64,000 nucleotides of DNA from Actinomycetes bacterium (GTDB taxonomy: Bacteria; Actinomycetota; Actinomycetes; Streptosporangiales; Streptosporangiaceae), in NCBI GenBank assembly GCA_021792855.1, contig JAJYTW010000001.1, forward strand, positions 1 to 64,000, written 5' to 3'. Within the stretch, counting starts at the first letter, position 1; every line of letters begins with the position of its first letter. A program made the position numbers and the translations under genes. Positions 41,025-50,235 of the stretch are shown piece by piece. Under the pieces are notes generated by a model. The model was not told the DNA's origin, did not search any database, and worked only from the letters and a program-made list of their open reading frames with translations.

Positions 41025-42226
41025 CGTTTCCTCCTCCTCCCAGCGTGTCACAGTGTCAGCCGGGCCATACATTCCGGCAGAAACCGAGCGAGTAGCACGA
41101 ACTCCGCCACATCTACGCCGCCTGCGTCTACCATTGCGTCCTAACCAGTCCCGGTCGGGCCATATTCACCAGGCTACGTCATGCCCGGCACCCGGCCGCC
41201 GCGATGCCCGGTGTGCATCGGCCGGACCTAATCCTGCACGGTGCAACCGCCCTTCACGGATTTGCGTGCCGCGCGCAACCGGGCGACCCGGATATCAGCA
41301 CCCTCCCTGTCGGTCTTATCCGAGCTATCATGTAAAGGTGCCTCCAGAAGCCAGCTGACCGGTTAATACCCGGCCGCGCGGTTCCCCGGCATCCGCTTCT
41401 CGCGATTCGATGTCGGCCGAATCTCCCTGGGCACCCCGGTGAACAGTGCCCGCGCGGAACACCGGCGGACCTGTGATGGGGTGATGGGGTGATGGGGTGA
41501 TGGGCCCTCCCAGCCACCGGGCCATACCAAGCGGTGCGCCGCCAGACGCATGGTCGCGGGTTTGCGATCGGCCTTACCGGGCCGACGCGGCCATGCGGTG
41601 ACTCGGATAACGATCCGGGCCAGGCGTAGTGTCCTGCCGAACAAATTTAGGCCATCCTTATTTTCAAAATTCGGCCGTGCCGAACACGTCAACCGTGGCG
41701 CGTGCGGGAAAGCAAAACGTGACACGCTATCTGCCCGGCACCTAGGCGCACACCCGCCGGGTAGTCCACGCCCCGGTAAGTGTTCTCGCCCACTTACCTG
41801 ACGCACTGGCGTCCGTCCTGTTCCGCGGCATTGGGAGGGTCGGCCCGGAGGTCGGGAGGCGCCTAAGTCACTTAGCGTGATCGAATATGTACTCATGGTT
41901 TTAAGCGTCCCTTACCGGTCTGTGATTCGGCTTAACCACAGATCACGGCGCGATCACCGGCTTGTATCAGGTTCGTTGACACGCGCTCTGAACTGCGAAA
42001 ACGCACTCGCTGCCGGGGGCGGGCAGGGCCCCGGAGCACCATGGTCACATGTTCGGAACGGGCAGGCGTGCCGACAGTCATGTGCTGGATCTCACCGACC
42101 GCCGGCCAAGTTTCCGGGTCGGATGTACACGCAAGCGTTCCGTCCATTATTGTCCATCGCTGTCACTCCCGTTCCCCGTCGCCTCGTCCGCGGTAAGGAC
42201 AGGCGGCCGTAGAGAGGAGCGCGCAC
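41025..42226. other. 1.2-kb gene-poor region upstream of NlpC/P60 gene
   Basis: No credible gene. It contains an 8-bp G-rich tandem repeat, AT-rich patches (around 41640-41670 and 41880-41945), an isolated perfect TTGACA at 41976, and a TATTGT at 42148-42153 that could be a -10 for the hydrolase gene. It does not show the conserved pieces of the ydaO (c-di-AMP) riboswitch often found before such genes. Confidence 0.55.
41473..41504 (+). repeat. 8-bp tandem repeat x4, potential G-quadruplex
   Basis: GTGATGGG repeated four times without error. The plus strand then has four runs of three or four G separated by TGAT loops, which fits a G-quadruplex. Confidence 0.85.
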
Positions 42227-43300
42227 GTGGAGGGCTCGCCAGGAGGTAGGCACTCCCGCCACCAAACCAGGGCGACTCGCGCCCGGAACCGGCCGCGCCG
42301 GTGGACCGCGCGAGCACGGCTCGGCAGGCGCCTAGCGGCCACAATCGGCGTTACGACCGCTCTCAGCCTGCTTATCCCCGCCGCGGCGGCGGGGGCCGCT
42401 GTCGACGCCCACGGCAGCGCCCCAGTCGGCCTGAGGACGCTGCTCGCCCGGGCGGCGAAGCTATCCGCCGAGATCGACAACCTCAGCCAGTCGGTTGACG
42501 CGCTCCGGATTCAGCTCAGCCAGGCCAGGCAGCAGGTCAGCCTCTCGCGCCTGACAATCCGGCGGGATCAGCGACTGTTGACGACCGATCAGTACGCACT
42601 CGGCATGATCGCCGCTGCCGGGTACATGAGCGGGGGGATCAATCCGTCGCTGCAACTCCTCCAGAGCAGCAACCCGCAGGCGATGCTGAACCGGGCGTCG
42701 ATCCTGAGCCAGCTACAGAACGAGAACGGCACCAAGCTCAGCCTCGTCGCCGCGGCCCGCGCCGCTGCCATCCGGGCCCGACTGGTGGCTCTCCAGCAGG
42801 AGCGCCGGGCAGCCCGGCTCTCCGCCGCGATGCGGGTCAAGGTCGCCCGGATCCAGGCTAAGGAGAACTTGCTCAACAGCGCCGCGTTCGCTCGCGCCAT
42901 GACCATCTACCAGCAGACCGGCGCGTACCCGGCGGTCCAGGTCGCCGGCAACTCGGTCGGCGTCCAGGCGCTCAGGTACGCGCTCACCCGGGTGGGTGAT
43001 CCGTACGTATGGGGCGCGGCCGGGCCGAACGCCTTCGACTGCTCGGGACTGGTCGTCTGGGCGTACGCGCAGATAGGCATCTCTCTACCGCATTACACCG
43101 GCTACCTGTGGAATTCCGGCGTGCACATCTCCCGATCCCAGCTTGAGCCCGGCGACCTGGTGTTCTTCTTCCCCGACATCGGTCATGTGGGGATCTACGT
43201 CGGCGGCGGGATGATGGTGGACGCGCCCACCTACGGCCAGCCGGTCCAGGTCCAGCCGGTGTTCTGGAGCGCCTACGTGGGCGCCGTCCGGATCGCCTGA
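42227..43300 (+). CDS. Secreted NlpC/P60 peptidoglycan endopeptidase
   Basis: Cell-wall hydrolase of the RipA type. A twin-Arg-poor but basic signal region precedes the hydrophobic stretch ATIGVTTALSLLIPAAAAGAA. A coiled coil covers about residues 70-200. The C-terminal NlpC/P60 domain has the catalytic Cys in AFDCSGLVVWAY and His in DIGHVGIYVGGG. It should cut the D-Glu-mDAP bond of stem peptides. 357 residues. The GTG start has AGAGGAG 8 nt upstream. The stop lies within a 12-bp hairpin. Confidence 0.93.
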   Translation: MEGSPGGRHSRHQTRATRARNRPRRWTARARLGRRLAATIGVTTALSLLIPAAAAGAAVDAHGSAPVGLRTLLARAAKLSAEIDNLSQSVDALRIQLSQARQQVSLSRLTIRRDQRLLTTDQYALGMIAAAGYMSGGINPSLQLLQSSNPQAMLNRASILSQLQNENGTKLSLVAAARAAAIRARLVALQQERRAARLSAAMRVKVARIQAKENLLNSAAFARAMTIYQQTGAYPAVQVAGNSVGVQALRYALTRVGDPYVWGAAGPNAFDCSGLVVWAYAQIGISLPHYTGYLWNSGVHISRSQLEPGDLVFFFPDIGHVGIYVGGGMMVDAPTYGQPVQVQPVFWSAYVGAVRIA

Positions 43301-43311
43301 TCCGGACGGCG
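43282..43311. terminator. Hairpin overlapping NlpC/P60 stop
   Basis: A 12-bp perfect stem with a 6-nt loop includes the stop codon. It also lies 27 nt beyond the end of the convergent lysS. Confidence 0.7.
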
Positions 43312-43317
43312 TCGCGG

Positions 43318-43341
43318 GTGACCGCAGGAGCGGGCGGTCAC
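43318..43341. terminator. Hairpin overlapping lysS stop
   Basis: Arms GTGACCGC and GCGGTCAC (8 bp, 8-nt loop) enclose the lysS stop codon and probably end the long minus-strand operon. Confidence 0.6.
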
Positions 43342-44819
43342 ACCGGCCGGACGAGTGGGAACAGGATGGTCTCCCGGATCGATGCGCCGGTCAGCATGAT
43401 CAGGACCCGGTCGATGCCCATTCCCATTCCGCCGGTCGGCGGCATCCCGTGCTCCAGGGCACGCAGGAACTCCTCGTCCAGTTGCATCGCCTCGGCGTCA
43501 CCGCCGGCCGCGAGCAGCGACTGCGCCGTCAGCCGCGCCCGCTGCTCGATCGGATCGACAAGCTCGGAGTAGCCGGTTCCGATCTCCGCCCCGAACGCGA
43601 CCAGGTCCCAGCGCTCGGCCAGTCGGGGATCGGTCCGGTGCGCCCGGGTCAGCGGCGAGACCTCGACCGGGAAGTCCCGGTAGAACGTCGGCAGCACGGT
43701 CCGCGCCTCCACCAGGTGCTCGTACATCTCGAGCACCACCTGGCCGGCGTTCCAGGACGGCTCAAGGCTGATCCCCGCCTGCCCGGCCAGCTTGCGCAGG
43801 GCGTCCTCGGACGTGTCCGGCGTGACCTCCTCGCCGAGCGCGAGCGAGATGGCCTCGTGCACCCCGATGGACGCCCACGGCCCGCCGATGTCGTGCTCGG
43901 ACCCATCGGCCCGGCGGATCACCGTGCCGCCCACGCCGGCCCTGGCCGCGGCGAGCACCAGGCTGCGGGTTAGCTCGCCGATGGTGTTGTAGTCCCCGTA
44001 GGCCTGATAGGCCTCAAGCATGGTGAACTCGGGGTTGTGGGTCGCGTCGACGCCCTCGTTCCGGAAATTCCTGCCGATCTCGTAGACCCGCTCGATGCCG
44101 CCGACGACCAGCCGCTTGAGGTATAGCTCGATCGCGATCCGCAGGTACAACTGCATGTCGTAGGCGTTGATGTGGGTGATGAACGGCCGGGCGTTGGCGC
44201 CGCCGTGCAGAGTCTGCAGCATCGGCGTCTCAGCCTCGAGATAGCCCTGGGCGTGCAGTTCCTCCCGGATCGCCCGGGTGACGGCGGCCCGAAGCTCGGC
44301 CAGTCGCCGGGCTTCGGGGTTGACGATCAGATCGACGTAACGCATCCGCACCCGGGACTGCGGATCGGTGAGGCCGGCGTGCTTGTCCGGCAGCGGCCTG
44401 AGCGCCTTGGCGGTGATCGCGAAGGAATCGGCGAGCACCGATAGCTCCCCGCTGCGGGAGGTGATCACCTCGCCGGTGATACCGACATGGTCACCGAGGT
44501 CGACGTCGGACTTCCAGGATGCCAGGGCCTGCTCGCCGACCTTGTCCCTGGACACCATCACCTGGATGTCACCGGAGCCGTCCCTGATCGTCGCGAAGCA
44601 GAGCTTCCCGCCGGTGCGGTACAGCATCACCCGGCCGGTCACACCGACCCGGTCGCCGGTGGCCGTGTCGGCCGGCAGATCGGCATGGGCCTGCCGCACC
44701 TGCTCGATGGTGTAAGTGCGCGGGTAGCCCACCGGATAGGGGTCAGCACCGGCGGCTCGCAACCGCTCGACCTTGGCCAGCCGGACCCGGGTCTGCTCGG
44801 ACAGTTCTTCGTCGTTCAC
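43338..44819 (-). CDS. lysS: Lysyl-tRNA synthetase (class II)
   Basis: Charges tRNA(Lys). The OB-fold domain covers about residues 50-150. Class II motif 2 is in [25 protein letters not shown] and motif 3 in [14 protein letters not shown]. 493 residues. The GTG at 44819 is chosen because homologues start here and TAGCCT ends 7 nt upstream; the frame extends to 44930 into the coaX region but without support. Last gene of the cofactor operon, 56 nt after coaX, with its own probable promoter. Confidence 0.95.
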   Translation of the reverse strand: MNDEELSEQTRVRLAKVERLRAAGADPYPVGYPRTYTIEQVRQAHADLPADTATGDRVGVTGRVMLYRTGGKLCFATIRDGSGDIQVMVSRDKVGEQALASWKSDVDLGDHVGITGEVITSRSGELSVLADSFAITAKALRPLPDKHAGLTDPQSRVRMRYVDLIVNPEARRLAELRAAVTRAIREELHAQGYLEAETPMLQTLHGGANARPFITHINAYDMQLYLRIAIELYLKRLVVGGIERVYEIGRNFRNEGVDATHNPEFTMLEAYQAYGDYNTIGELTRSLVLAAARAGVGGTVIRRADGSEHDIGGPWASIGVHEAISLALGEEVTPDTSEDALRKLAGQAGISLEPSWNAGQVVLEMYEHLVEARTVLPTFYRDFPVEVSPLTRAHRTDPRLAERWDLVAFGAEIGTGYSELVDPIEQRARLTAQSLLAAGGDAEAMQLDEEFLRALEHGMPPTGGMGMGIDRVLIMLTGASIRETILFPLVRPV

Positions 44820-44826
44820 CTGCGAC

Positions 44827-44832
44827 AGGCTA
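44827..44832 (-). promoter_or_regulatory. -10 hexamer for leaderless lysS
   Basis: Minus-strand TAGCCT ends 7 nt before the GTG at 44819, within the coaX-lysS gap. Confidence 0.5.
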
Positions 44833-44875
44833 CCGGCGGCGCGTGCCGGGCTGCGACCGAGATCCGGCTCGGCCG

Positions 44876-45664
44876 TCAGCCGACGATATTGCGCTCGAAC
44901 ACCAGCCGGAGGCCGATCAGGGTGAGCCACGGCTCGTAGGCGTCGATGATTTTCACTTCCTCGATGACCAGCGGCGCCAGGCCGCCGGTGGCGATCACGG
45001 TCACCGCGCTCGGGTCCTCCGGGGATAGCTCGGCCGCCATCCGGCGGGCGATCCCCTCGACCTGACCGGCGAACCCGTAGATGATCCCGGACTGGAGCGC
45101 CTCCACGGTGTTCTTGCCGACCACCCGGCCCGGCCTGGTCAGCTCGACCTTGAGCAGCTGCGCGGCCCGCCGGGACAGCGCGTCCACCGAGATCTCGATT
45201 CCCGGCGCCAGCGCGCCACCGACGAACTCGCCCTTGGCGCTGACCGCGTCAAAGTTGGTCGAGGTGCCGAAGTCGACCACGATCGCCGGGCCGCCGTACA
45301 GGTGCACCGCCGCCACGGTGTTCATGATCCGGTCGGTGCCGACCTCCTTCGGGTTGTCCATCCGGACCGATACGCCGGTCTTGACCCCCGGCTCAACGAT
45401 CAGGGTCGGCAGGTCGTAGTGGTAGCGCCGGAGCATCTCGCGCATCTCGTGCAGCACGGACGGGACCGTGGAGCAGAGCGCAATGCCGTTGATGTTCTGC
45501 TTGTCGTACCGCGGGTTCTGGGACAGCAGCCCGTTCAGCGTGACGGCAAGCTCGTCGGCGGTCCGGACCGGATCGGTGGCGATCCGCCAGTGCTCGATGA
45601 CCTGGTCGCCGTCGAAGATGACCAGGACCGTGTTGGTGTTACCGACGTCGATTGTGAGCAGCAT
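44876..45664 (-). CDS. coaX: Type III pantothenate kinase
   Basis: Phosphorylates pantothenate with ATP in the first step of CoA synthesis. The N-terminal phosphate motif is LTIDVGNTNTV, the catalytic Asp lies in GTDRIMNTVAA, and the ASKHA phosphate-2 motif is IVVDFGTSTNFDAV. 262 residues. It is 7 nt downstream of nadC. With the adjacent PanC degraded and no panD nearby, it may depend on pantothenate from elsewhere. Confidence 0.95.
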   Translation of the reverse strand: MLLTIDVGNTNTVLVIFDGDQVIEHWRIATDPVRTADELAVTLNGLLSQNPRYDKQNINGIALCSTVPSVLHEMREMLRRYHYDLPTLIVEPGVKTGVSVRMDNPKEVGTDRIMNTVAAVHLYGGPAIVVDFGTSTNFDAVSAKGEFVGGALAPGIEISVDALSRRAAQLLKVELTRPGRVVGKNTVEALQSGIIYGFAGQVEGIARRMAAELSPEDPSAVTVIATGGLAPLVIEEVKIIDAYEPWLTLIGLRLVFERNIVG

Positions 45665-45671
45665 CTGCTAC

Positions 45672-46598
45672 CTATCCGGCCCTGAGCAGGTCAAGGCCAA
45701 TGTCGAGGGCTGGCGCGGAGTGGGTCAGGGCACCGATGGCGAGATAGTCGACTCCGGTCGCCGCCACCTGCGCGGCGTTCTCCAGCCGGAGCCCGCCGCT
45801 CGCCTCGAGCAGGGCACGGCCGGCGGTCGCGGCGACCGCGACCCTGAGCTGCGGCACGGTGAAGTTGTCCAGCAGGATCAGGCTCGCCCCGGCGGCGACC
45901 GCCTCGGCGGCCTGATCGGGCGTATCGCACTCCACCTCGACCGGCAGGCCGGGTGCCAGCCGCCGGACCGCCTCGAACGCGGCGGTCACCGATCCGGCGG
46001 CGGCCACGTGATTGTCCTTGATCAGCGCGGCGTCCGAGAGCGACATCCGGTGGTTGACTCCGCCGCCGCAGCGGACCGCGTACTTCTCCAGCGACCGCAG
46101 ACCGGGCAGGGTCTTCCTGGTGTCCCTGATCCTGGCCCGGGTGCCCTCGACGGCGTCCGCCCACCGCCGGGTGAGGGTGGCCACGCCGGACAGGTGAGTC
46201 AGCAGGTTCAGTGCCGTTCGCTCCGCGGTCAGGATCGCTGGCAGCGGACCGTCGACAGTCGCCAGCACCTGGCCGACCGTGACCCGATCGCCGTCCGCCA
46301 CCCGGTGCCGGACGCTGATGACCGGGCCGTCCTCACCGGCCAGTTCGAACACCGCCTCGGCGACGGCAAGGCCGGCCACCACGCCGTCGGCGCGGGTGAC
46401 GAACTCGGCCGTGCCCCGCTCGGCCGGGGAAATGGTGGCCCGGGTAGTGACGTCCGGCCCGCCGCCGAGGTCCTCGGCCAGCGCCGTCTGGACCACCCGC
46501 ACCACGTCGGCGGGATCGAGTCCGAGCCTGATCAGTCTCAGCCCAAGGTCGGCCGAGAGCCGGCCGGCCGCGGGTGTGTCGTTCTGCTGCTGCGTCAC
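45672..46598 (-). CDS. nadC: Nicotinate-nucleotide pyrophosphorylase
   Basis: Decarboxylating quinolinate phosphoribosyltransferase that makes nicotinate mononucleotide in de novo NAD synthesis. Quinolinate/PRPP-binding pieces are NLLTHLSGVATLT, IRDTRKTLPGLRSLEKYAV, CGGGVNHRMSLSDAALIKDNH, VEVECDT and LLDNF. 308 residues. The GTG start overlaps the nadB stop (GTGA). nadA is not in the window. Confidence 0.96.
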   Translation of the reverse strand: MTQQQNDTPAAGRLSADLGLRLIRLGLDPADVVRVVQTALAEDLGGGPDVTTRATISPAERGTAEFVTRADGVVAGLAVAEAVFELAGEDGPVISVRHRVADGDRVTVGQVLATVDGPLPAILTAERTALNLLTHLSGVATLTRRWADAVEGTRARIRDTRKTLPGLRSLEKYAVRCGGGVNHRMSLSDAALIKDNHVAAAGSVTAAFEAVRRLAPGLPVEVECDTPDQAAEAVAAGASLILLDNFTVPQLRVAVAATAGRALLEASGGLRLENAAQVAATGVDYLAIGALTHSAPALDIGLDLLRAG

Positions 46599-48319
46599 TG
46601 CCGGTGTCCTGCCGATCGGTCGGGCCGCGGGTCTGGCTCATAGTGCACGGTCAATCCGTCGGCGGGCACCTCCGGATGGGATTTCCAGCCGCCGGGCCCG
46701 TCCCCGGCCGCGCCAAGCGTCACGATCAGGTGCCCGATCCAGTCGTCCGACGGATCAGGGAAGTCCTGCCGCCAGTGGCTGCCCCGGGTTTCGGTGCGGG
46801 CCGTCGCGGCGGCGACCAGCGCGGACGCGACCAGGTGCAGGTTCGTCGCCTCCCAGGCGGCCACGGCAGGCTGGTTGGACTGCCGGTCGCCGATCGCGCG
46901 CAGTTCGGTCGCCGCCGCGGCCAGTCCCTCGCCGGAGCGGAGCACCCCGGCCCGCTCCGACATCAGGTGCTGGATCTGCTCGATCGCGCCGGGGCCGACC
47001 AGGCCGGGCGGCCGGTCATCCGGGGCCGGTGGCGCGGACGGCGGCAGCCCGGCAGCGATGTCTGCGGCGATCCGCTCGGCGAAGACCAGGCCCTCGAGCA
47101 GCGAGTTGGACGCAAGCCGGTTGGCGCCGTGCACCCCGGTGCAGGCGGTCTCGCCGCAGGCGTACAGGCCGGGCACGCTGGTCCGGCCGCGCAGGTCGGT
47201 GCGGACCCCGCCGCTGGCGTAGTGCGCGGCGGGGACCACCGGGATCGGATCGGTGACCGGGTCGATGCCGTGCGCCAGGCAGCTTGCCCGGATGGTGGGA
47301 AACCGCTGTTCCCACACCTGCGCACCGAGGTACCGGCCGTCCAGGTACACGTGATCGGCGCCGGTCTGGCGCATGACGGTCATGATCGCCTTAGCCACCA
47401 CGTCTCGCGGCGCGAGGTCGGCCAGCGGGTGCCTGCCGGTCATGAATCTGCGCCCGGACCCGTCGATCAGGAAGGCCCCCTCACCGCGGACCGCCTCGGA
47501 GATCAGCGGCTGCCTGCCGCGCGCCCCGGGGCCGAGCCACATCACGGTCGGGTGGAACTGGACGAACTCCAGGTCCGCGGCCGTGGCCCCGGCCCGCATG
47601 GCCAGCGCTAGGCCGTCGCCGGTCGAGACGGCGGGGTTCGTGGTCGCAGAGTACACCTGGCCCATCCCGCCGGTTCCCAGCACCACGACCGGAGCGTGCA
47701 CGGCGCCGACTCCGTCCTGCTGCCCGGTCCCGATCACGTGCAGGGTCAGGCCGGCCACCTGGCGGTCCGCGGTGAGCAGCAGGTCGAGCGACATGGCATG
47801 CTCAATCACGTCGATCCCGGCCCGGTCCTCGGCGCCGCCGCCCGCCCCGGCCAGGGCGAGCAGCAGCGCACGGGAGATCTCCGCTCCGGTCGCGTCGCCG
47901 CCCGCGTGCGCGATCCGCCGCCGGAGGTGGCCGCCCTCCCTGGTCAGCGCGAGGTCGCCGCCCGCATCGGAGTCGAACCTGGCGCCGATCCCGATCAGCG
48001 CCCGGACCGCGCCCGGACCGTCCGTCACCAGGGCACGGACCGCATCGGCGTCGCAGATCCCGGCACCCGCGACCAGGGTGTCGGTCAGATGCTGGCCCGG
48101 CGTGTCTCCCGGCCCGAGGGCCGCGGCGATCCCGCCCTGCGCCCACTTGGTCGAGCCCTCGTCCAGCACCGTCTTGGTGATCAGCAGGATTTTCCGGTCC
48201 GGCAGGTACCGGTGCACGTTCAGCGCGGTGGTCACCCCGGCGATGCCCGATCCGACCACCACAACGTCGGCGGTCCGGACCCAGCCCGGCTCCGGCGCCA
48301 GCAACCGGCGCGCGATCAC
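46595..48319 (-). CDS. nadB: L-aspartate oxidase
   Basis: FAD enzyme that oxidises aspartate to iminoaspartate, the first step of de novo NAD synthesis. The Rossmann motif VVVVGSGIAG is at about residues 18-27. The catalytic region is RRIAHAGGDATGAEI, the active-site Arg region follows in QFHPTVMW, and the C-terminal helical domain closes the protein. 574 residues. The GTG at 48319 overlaps the panC stop (GTGA); the frame extends 35 codons further but only inside panC. Confidence 0.95.
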   Translation of the reverse strand: MIARRLLAPEPGWVRTADVVVVGSGIAGVTTALNVHRYLPDRKILLITKTVLDEGSTKWAQGGIAAALGPGDTPGQHLTDTLVAGAGICDADAVRALVTDGPGAVRALIGIGARFDSDAGGDLALTREGGHLRRRIAHAGGDATGAEISRALLLALAGAGGGAEDRAGIDVIEHAMSLDLLLTADRQVAGLTLHVIGTGQQDGVGAVHAPVVVLGTGGMGQVYSATTNPAVSTGDGLALAMRAGATAADLEFVQFHPTVMWLGPGARGRQPLISEAVRGEGAFLIDGSGRRFMTGRHPLADLAPRDVVAKAIMTVMRQTGADHVYLDGRYLGAQVWEQRFPTIRASCLAHGIDPVTDPIPVVPAAHYASGGVRTDLRGRTSVPGLYACGETACTGVHGANRLASNSLLEGLVFAERIAADIAAGLPPSAPPAPDDRPPGLVGPGAIEQIQHLMSERAGVLRSGEGLAAAATELRAIGDRQSNQPAVAAWEATNLHLVASALVAAATARTETRGSHWRQDFPDPSDDWIGHLIVTLGAAGDGPGGWKSHPEVPADGLTVHYEPDPRPDRSAGHRQ

Positions 48320-49245
48320 CGCCGTCCCCGTCCACGCTGCCCGATCATCCCGATTCCCCCCTGACGGTCGCCGAAGCGGTCCGGCGTCGATCCCCGTCCT
48401 GGCCGTCCCCCCACGGTCAGCCACGCGCTGTCGATCAGCCTGATGCCGCCAACCGCGCCGGCCACCAGCATGATCGCCGGACCGCCGAAGCCCGGCCGCA
48501 CCGGCTCGAAGGTGGCCGGGTCGACGACCGCCAGGTATTCGGTGACCAGCGGGGGCCGTGCGGCCGCCGCCGCGTCGAGTTCCGCCCGCGCTCGGTCGAG
48601 CGCTGCCTGCGCGCCATCGGCGGCCGCTCGCTGGCCGGCCAGCAGGGCCCGCGGGACGGCGAGCGCGGCCGCCCGCTCGGCGGCCGAGAGCCGGGCGCTC
48701 CGTCCGGAGGCCGGGAGACCGTCCTGGTCCCTGGCGTCGGCCGCGGCGACAATCGTGACCGGCAGGTCAAGGTCCGCCACCATCTGCCTGACCAGGAACA
48801 GCCGCTGGGCGTCCCGGTCGCCGATGACGGCCGCGTCCGGTCTGATCAGGCTGAAGATCCGCAGCAGCACGGTCAGGTAACCGCCGAGGTCGGCCGGGCC
48901 GCCGGATCCCTCGAACACCCGGCCGACCCGGCCGGGGTCCACCGTGACCCGCCCCGGCGCGGTGATCAGCTGATCCGGCCGGGGCACGAACATCAGGTCC
49001 ACGTCCTCCGCCGCGCAGAGCGCGAAGTCGCGCTCGGCGGCGTGCTCCCCGCCGTCCGGCCGTTCGCCGCCGACCAGGGCCACGACCACCGACCCGGCCG
49101 GACCCGCGTACCGTCTGGCCACCCGGATCAGGGCCCGGTGCCCGTCATCCAGCGCATCGATCACCGGGACCAGCACGACAGGCCGGCCGATGGCCGGCCG
49201 GGCAGCGGCGAGCCCGGTCCTGGTGCGCGCAAGGATCGGCGTCAC
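48316..49245 (-). CDS. panC: Degenerate pantothenate synthetase homologue
   Basis: PanC normally joins pantoate and beta-alanine with ATP. The fold is recognisable from VVLVPVIDALDDGHRALI, LRIFSLIRPDAAVIGDRDAQRLFLVRQM and ILVAGAVGGIRLID-like segments. Several active-site positions are changed: the HIGH-like motif (LHxGH) reads LDDGH at residues 32-36, the VNPxQF pantoate loop is replaced by VGGERPDGG, GxKDxQQ reads GDRDAQR, and DGLAxSSRN reads DGLPASGRS. Probably inactive or altered. Position in the operon, GTGA overlaps on both sides and normal length show it is a maintained gene. Confidence 0.85.
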   Translation of the reverse strand: MTPILARTRTGLAAARPAIGRPVVLVPVIDALDDGHRALIRVARRYAGPAGSVVVALVGGERPDGGEHAAERDFALCAAEDVDLMFVPRPDQLITAPGRVTVDPGRVGRVFEGSGGPADLGGYLTVLLRIFSLIRPDAAVIGDRDAQRLFLVRQMVADLDLPVTIVAAADARDQDGLPASGRSARLSAAERAAALAVPRALLAGQRAAADGAQAALDRARAELDAAAAARPPLVTEYLAVVDPATFEPVRPGFGGPAIMLVAGAVGGIRLIDSAWLTVGGRPGRGSTPDRFGDRQGGIGMIGQRGRGRR

Positions 49246-50171
49246 TCCGGCCGTCCCCCGAGCACGCCGAGCAGCCGCTGCGCGTCCGACGGGCGGAGCG
49301 CGCCGACCGCCAGGGCCCGGTCCGCGGTCAGCCGGGCCAGCGCCAGGTAGGCACCGAGGCTGGCGGGCGCGGCGGCCCGGATCGCGGCGACATCGGTGGC
49401 GACCGTCTCGGCATCGCCGCGCGCGGCCGGCCCGGTCAGCGCCGCGTCCCCCAGCGCCAGCGCGTTATCCAGCGCCGCCGACAGCAGCGGGCCGAGCATC
49501 CTGGCCGGGTCAGCGACCCCGGCCGAGCGCAGCAGGTCGGCGGCCGTGGCGACCAGCGTGATCAGGTGACTGGCCGTGCCGTCGAGCGCGGCGTGATAGC
49601 GGGCCCGCACCTGCTCGTCGATGAAGACCGGCTCACCGCCCATCTCGACGACCAGTGCATCGGCCACCGGCCTGAGCGGCTCTGGCGCGGTCACCCCGAA
49701 GCAGATCCCGGCCATCTTCTCCACGTCGTCGGGTCGCCCGCTGAACGTCATCGCCGGATGCAGGGCGAGCGGCAGCGCGCCCTGCGCGGTGGCCGGCTCG
49801 AGCACCGCCAGCCCGTGCCTGCCGCTGGCGTGCGCGAGCAACCGACCCCGTACCGGGACACCGGCCGCGACCAGGCCGCGGACCAGGCCGGGCAGCGCGT
49901 CGTCCGGAACCGTCAGCAGGACCAGGTCGGCCCGGGGGATCAGCTCCTCCGGGCGCAGCACCGGGACCGCCGGCAGGCTGCGGCCGATCCGGCTCAGCGC
50001 CGTGTCGGACACCGCGGACACCGCGACCACGCGATGCCCGGCCCTGGCCAGAGCGACGCCCAGCGCCGTTCCCACCCGTCCGGCGCCGACGATCCCGACC
50101 GCGAGTTGCGCGGGATGCGCGAGCGCGTCGGGCGCCGGGCCGGCGCCGCGGCTGGGGTTGTCTTCTCGCAT
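49242..50171 (-). CDS. Rossmann-fold / DUF2520 oxidoreductase-like protein
   Basis: A 309-residue protein with an N-terminal NAD(P)-binding motif VGIVGAGRVGTALGVAL and a C-terminal helical DUF2520 domain (for example RARYHAALDGTASHLITLVATAADLLRSAG). It resembles ketopantoate reductase and 6-phosphogluconate dehydrogenase-like proteins. Because it is coupled to panC, it was proposed in related genomes as a pantothenate-pathway reductase, but this is unproven. ATG at 50171 with GAAGGA upstream; its stop overlaps the panC start. Confidence 0.85.
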   Translation of the reverse strand: MREDNPSRGAGPAPDALAHPAQLAVGIVGAGRVGTALGVALARAGHRVVAVSAVSDTALSRIGRSLPAVPVLRPEELIPRADLVLLTVPDDALPGLVRGLVAAGVPVRGRLLAHASGRHGLAVLEPATAQGALPLALHPAMTFSGRPDDVEKMAGICFGVTAPEPLRPVADALVVEMGGEPVFIDEQVRARYHAALDGTASHLITLVATAADLLRSAGVADPARMLGPLLSAALDNALALGDAALTGPAARGDAETVATDVAAIRAAAPASLGAYLALARLTADRALAVGALRPSDAQRLLGVLGGRPE

Positions 50172-50235
50172 CCAGATCTGGTCCTTCTCAGGTACCGGTC
50201 GGCCACCCGCGAGCATAGCCAGGCGGCGGCGCCAA

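Noticed and set aside
41880-42226. Possible ydaO (c-di-AMP) riboswitch before the NlpC/P60 gene
   Set aside because: This position often carries one in actinobacteria, but the conserved GGGUGAA-like and CUAACC-like pieces are not visible. A covariance-model search would settle it.
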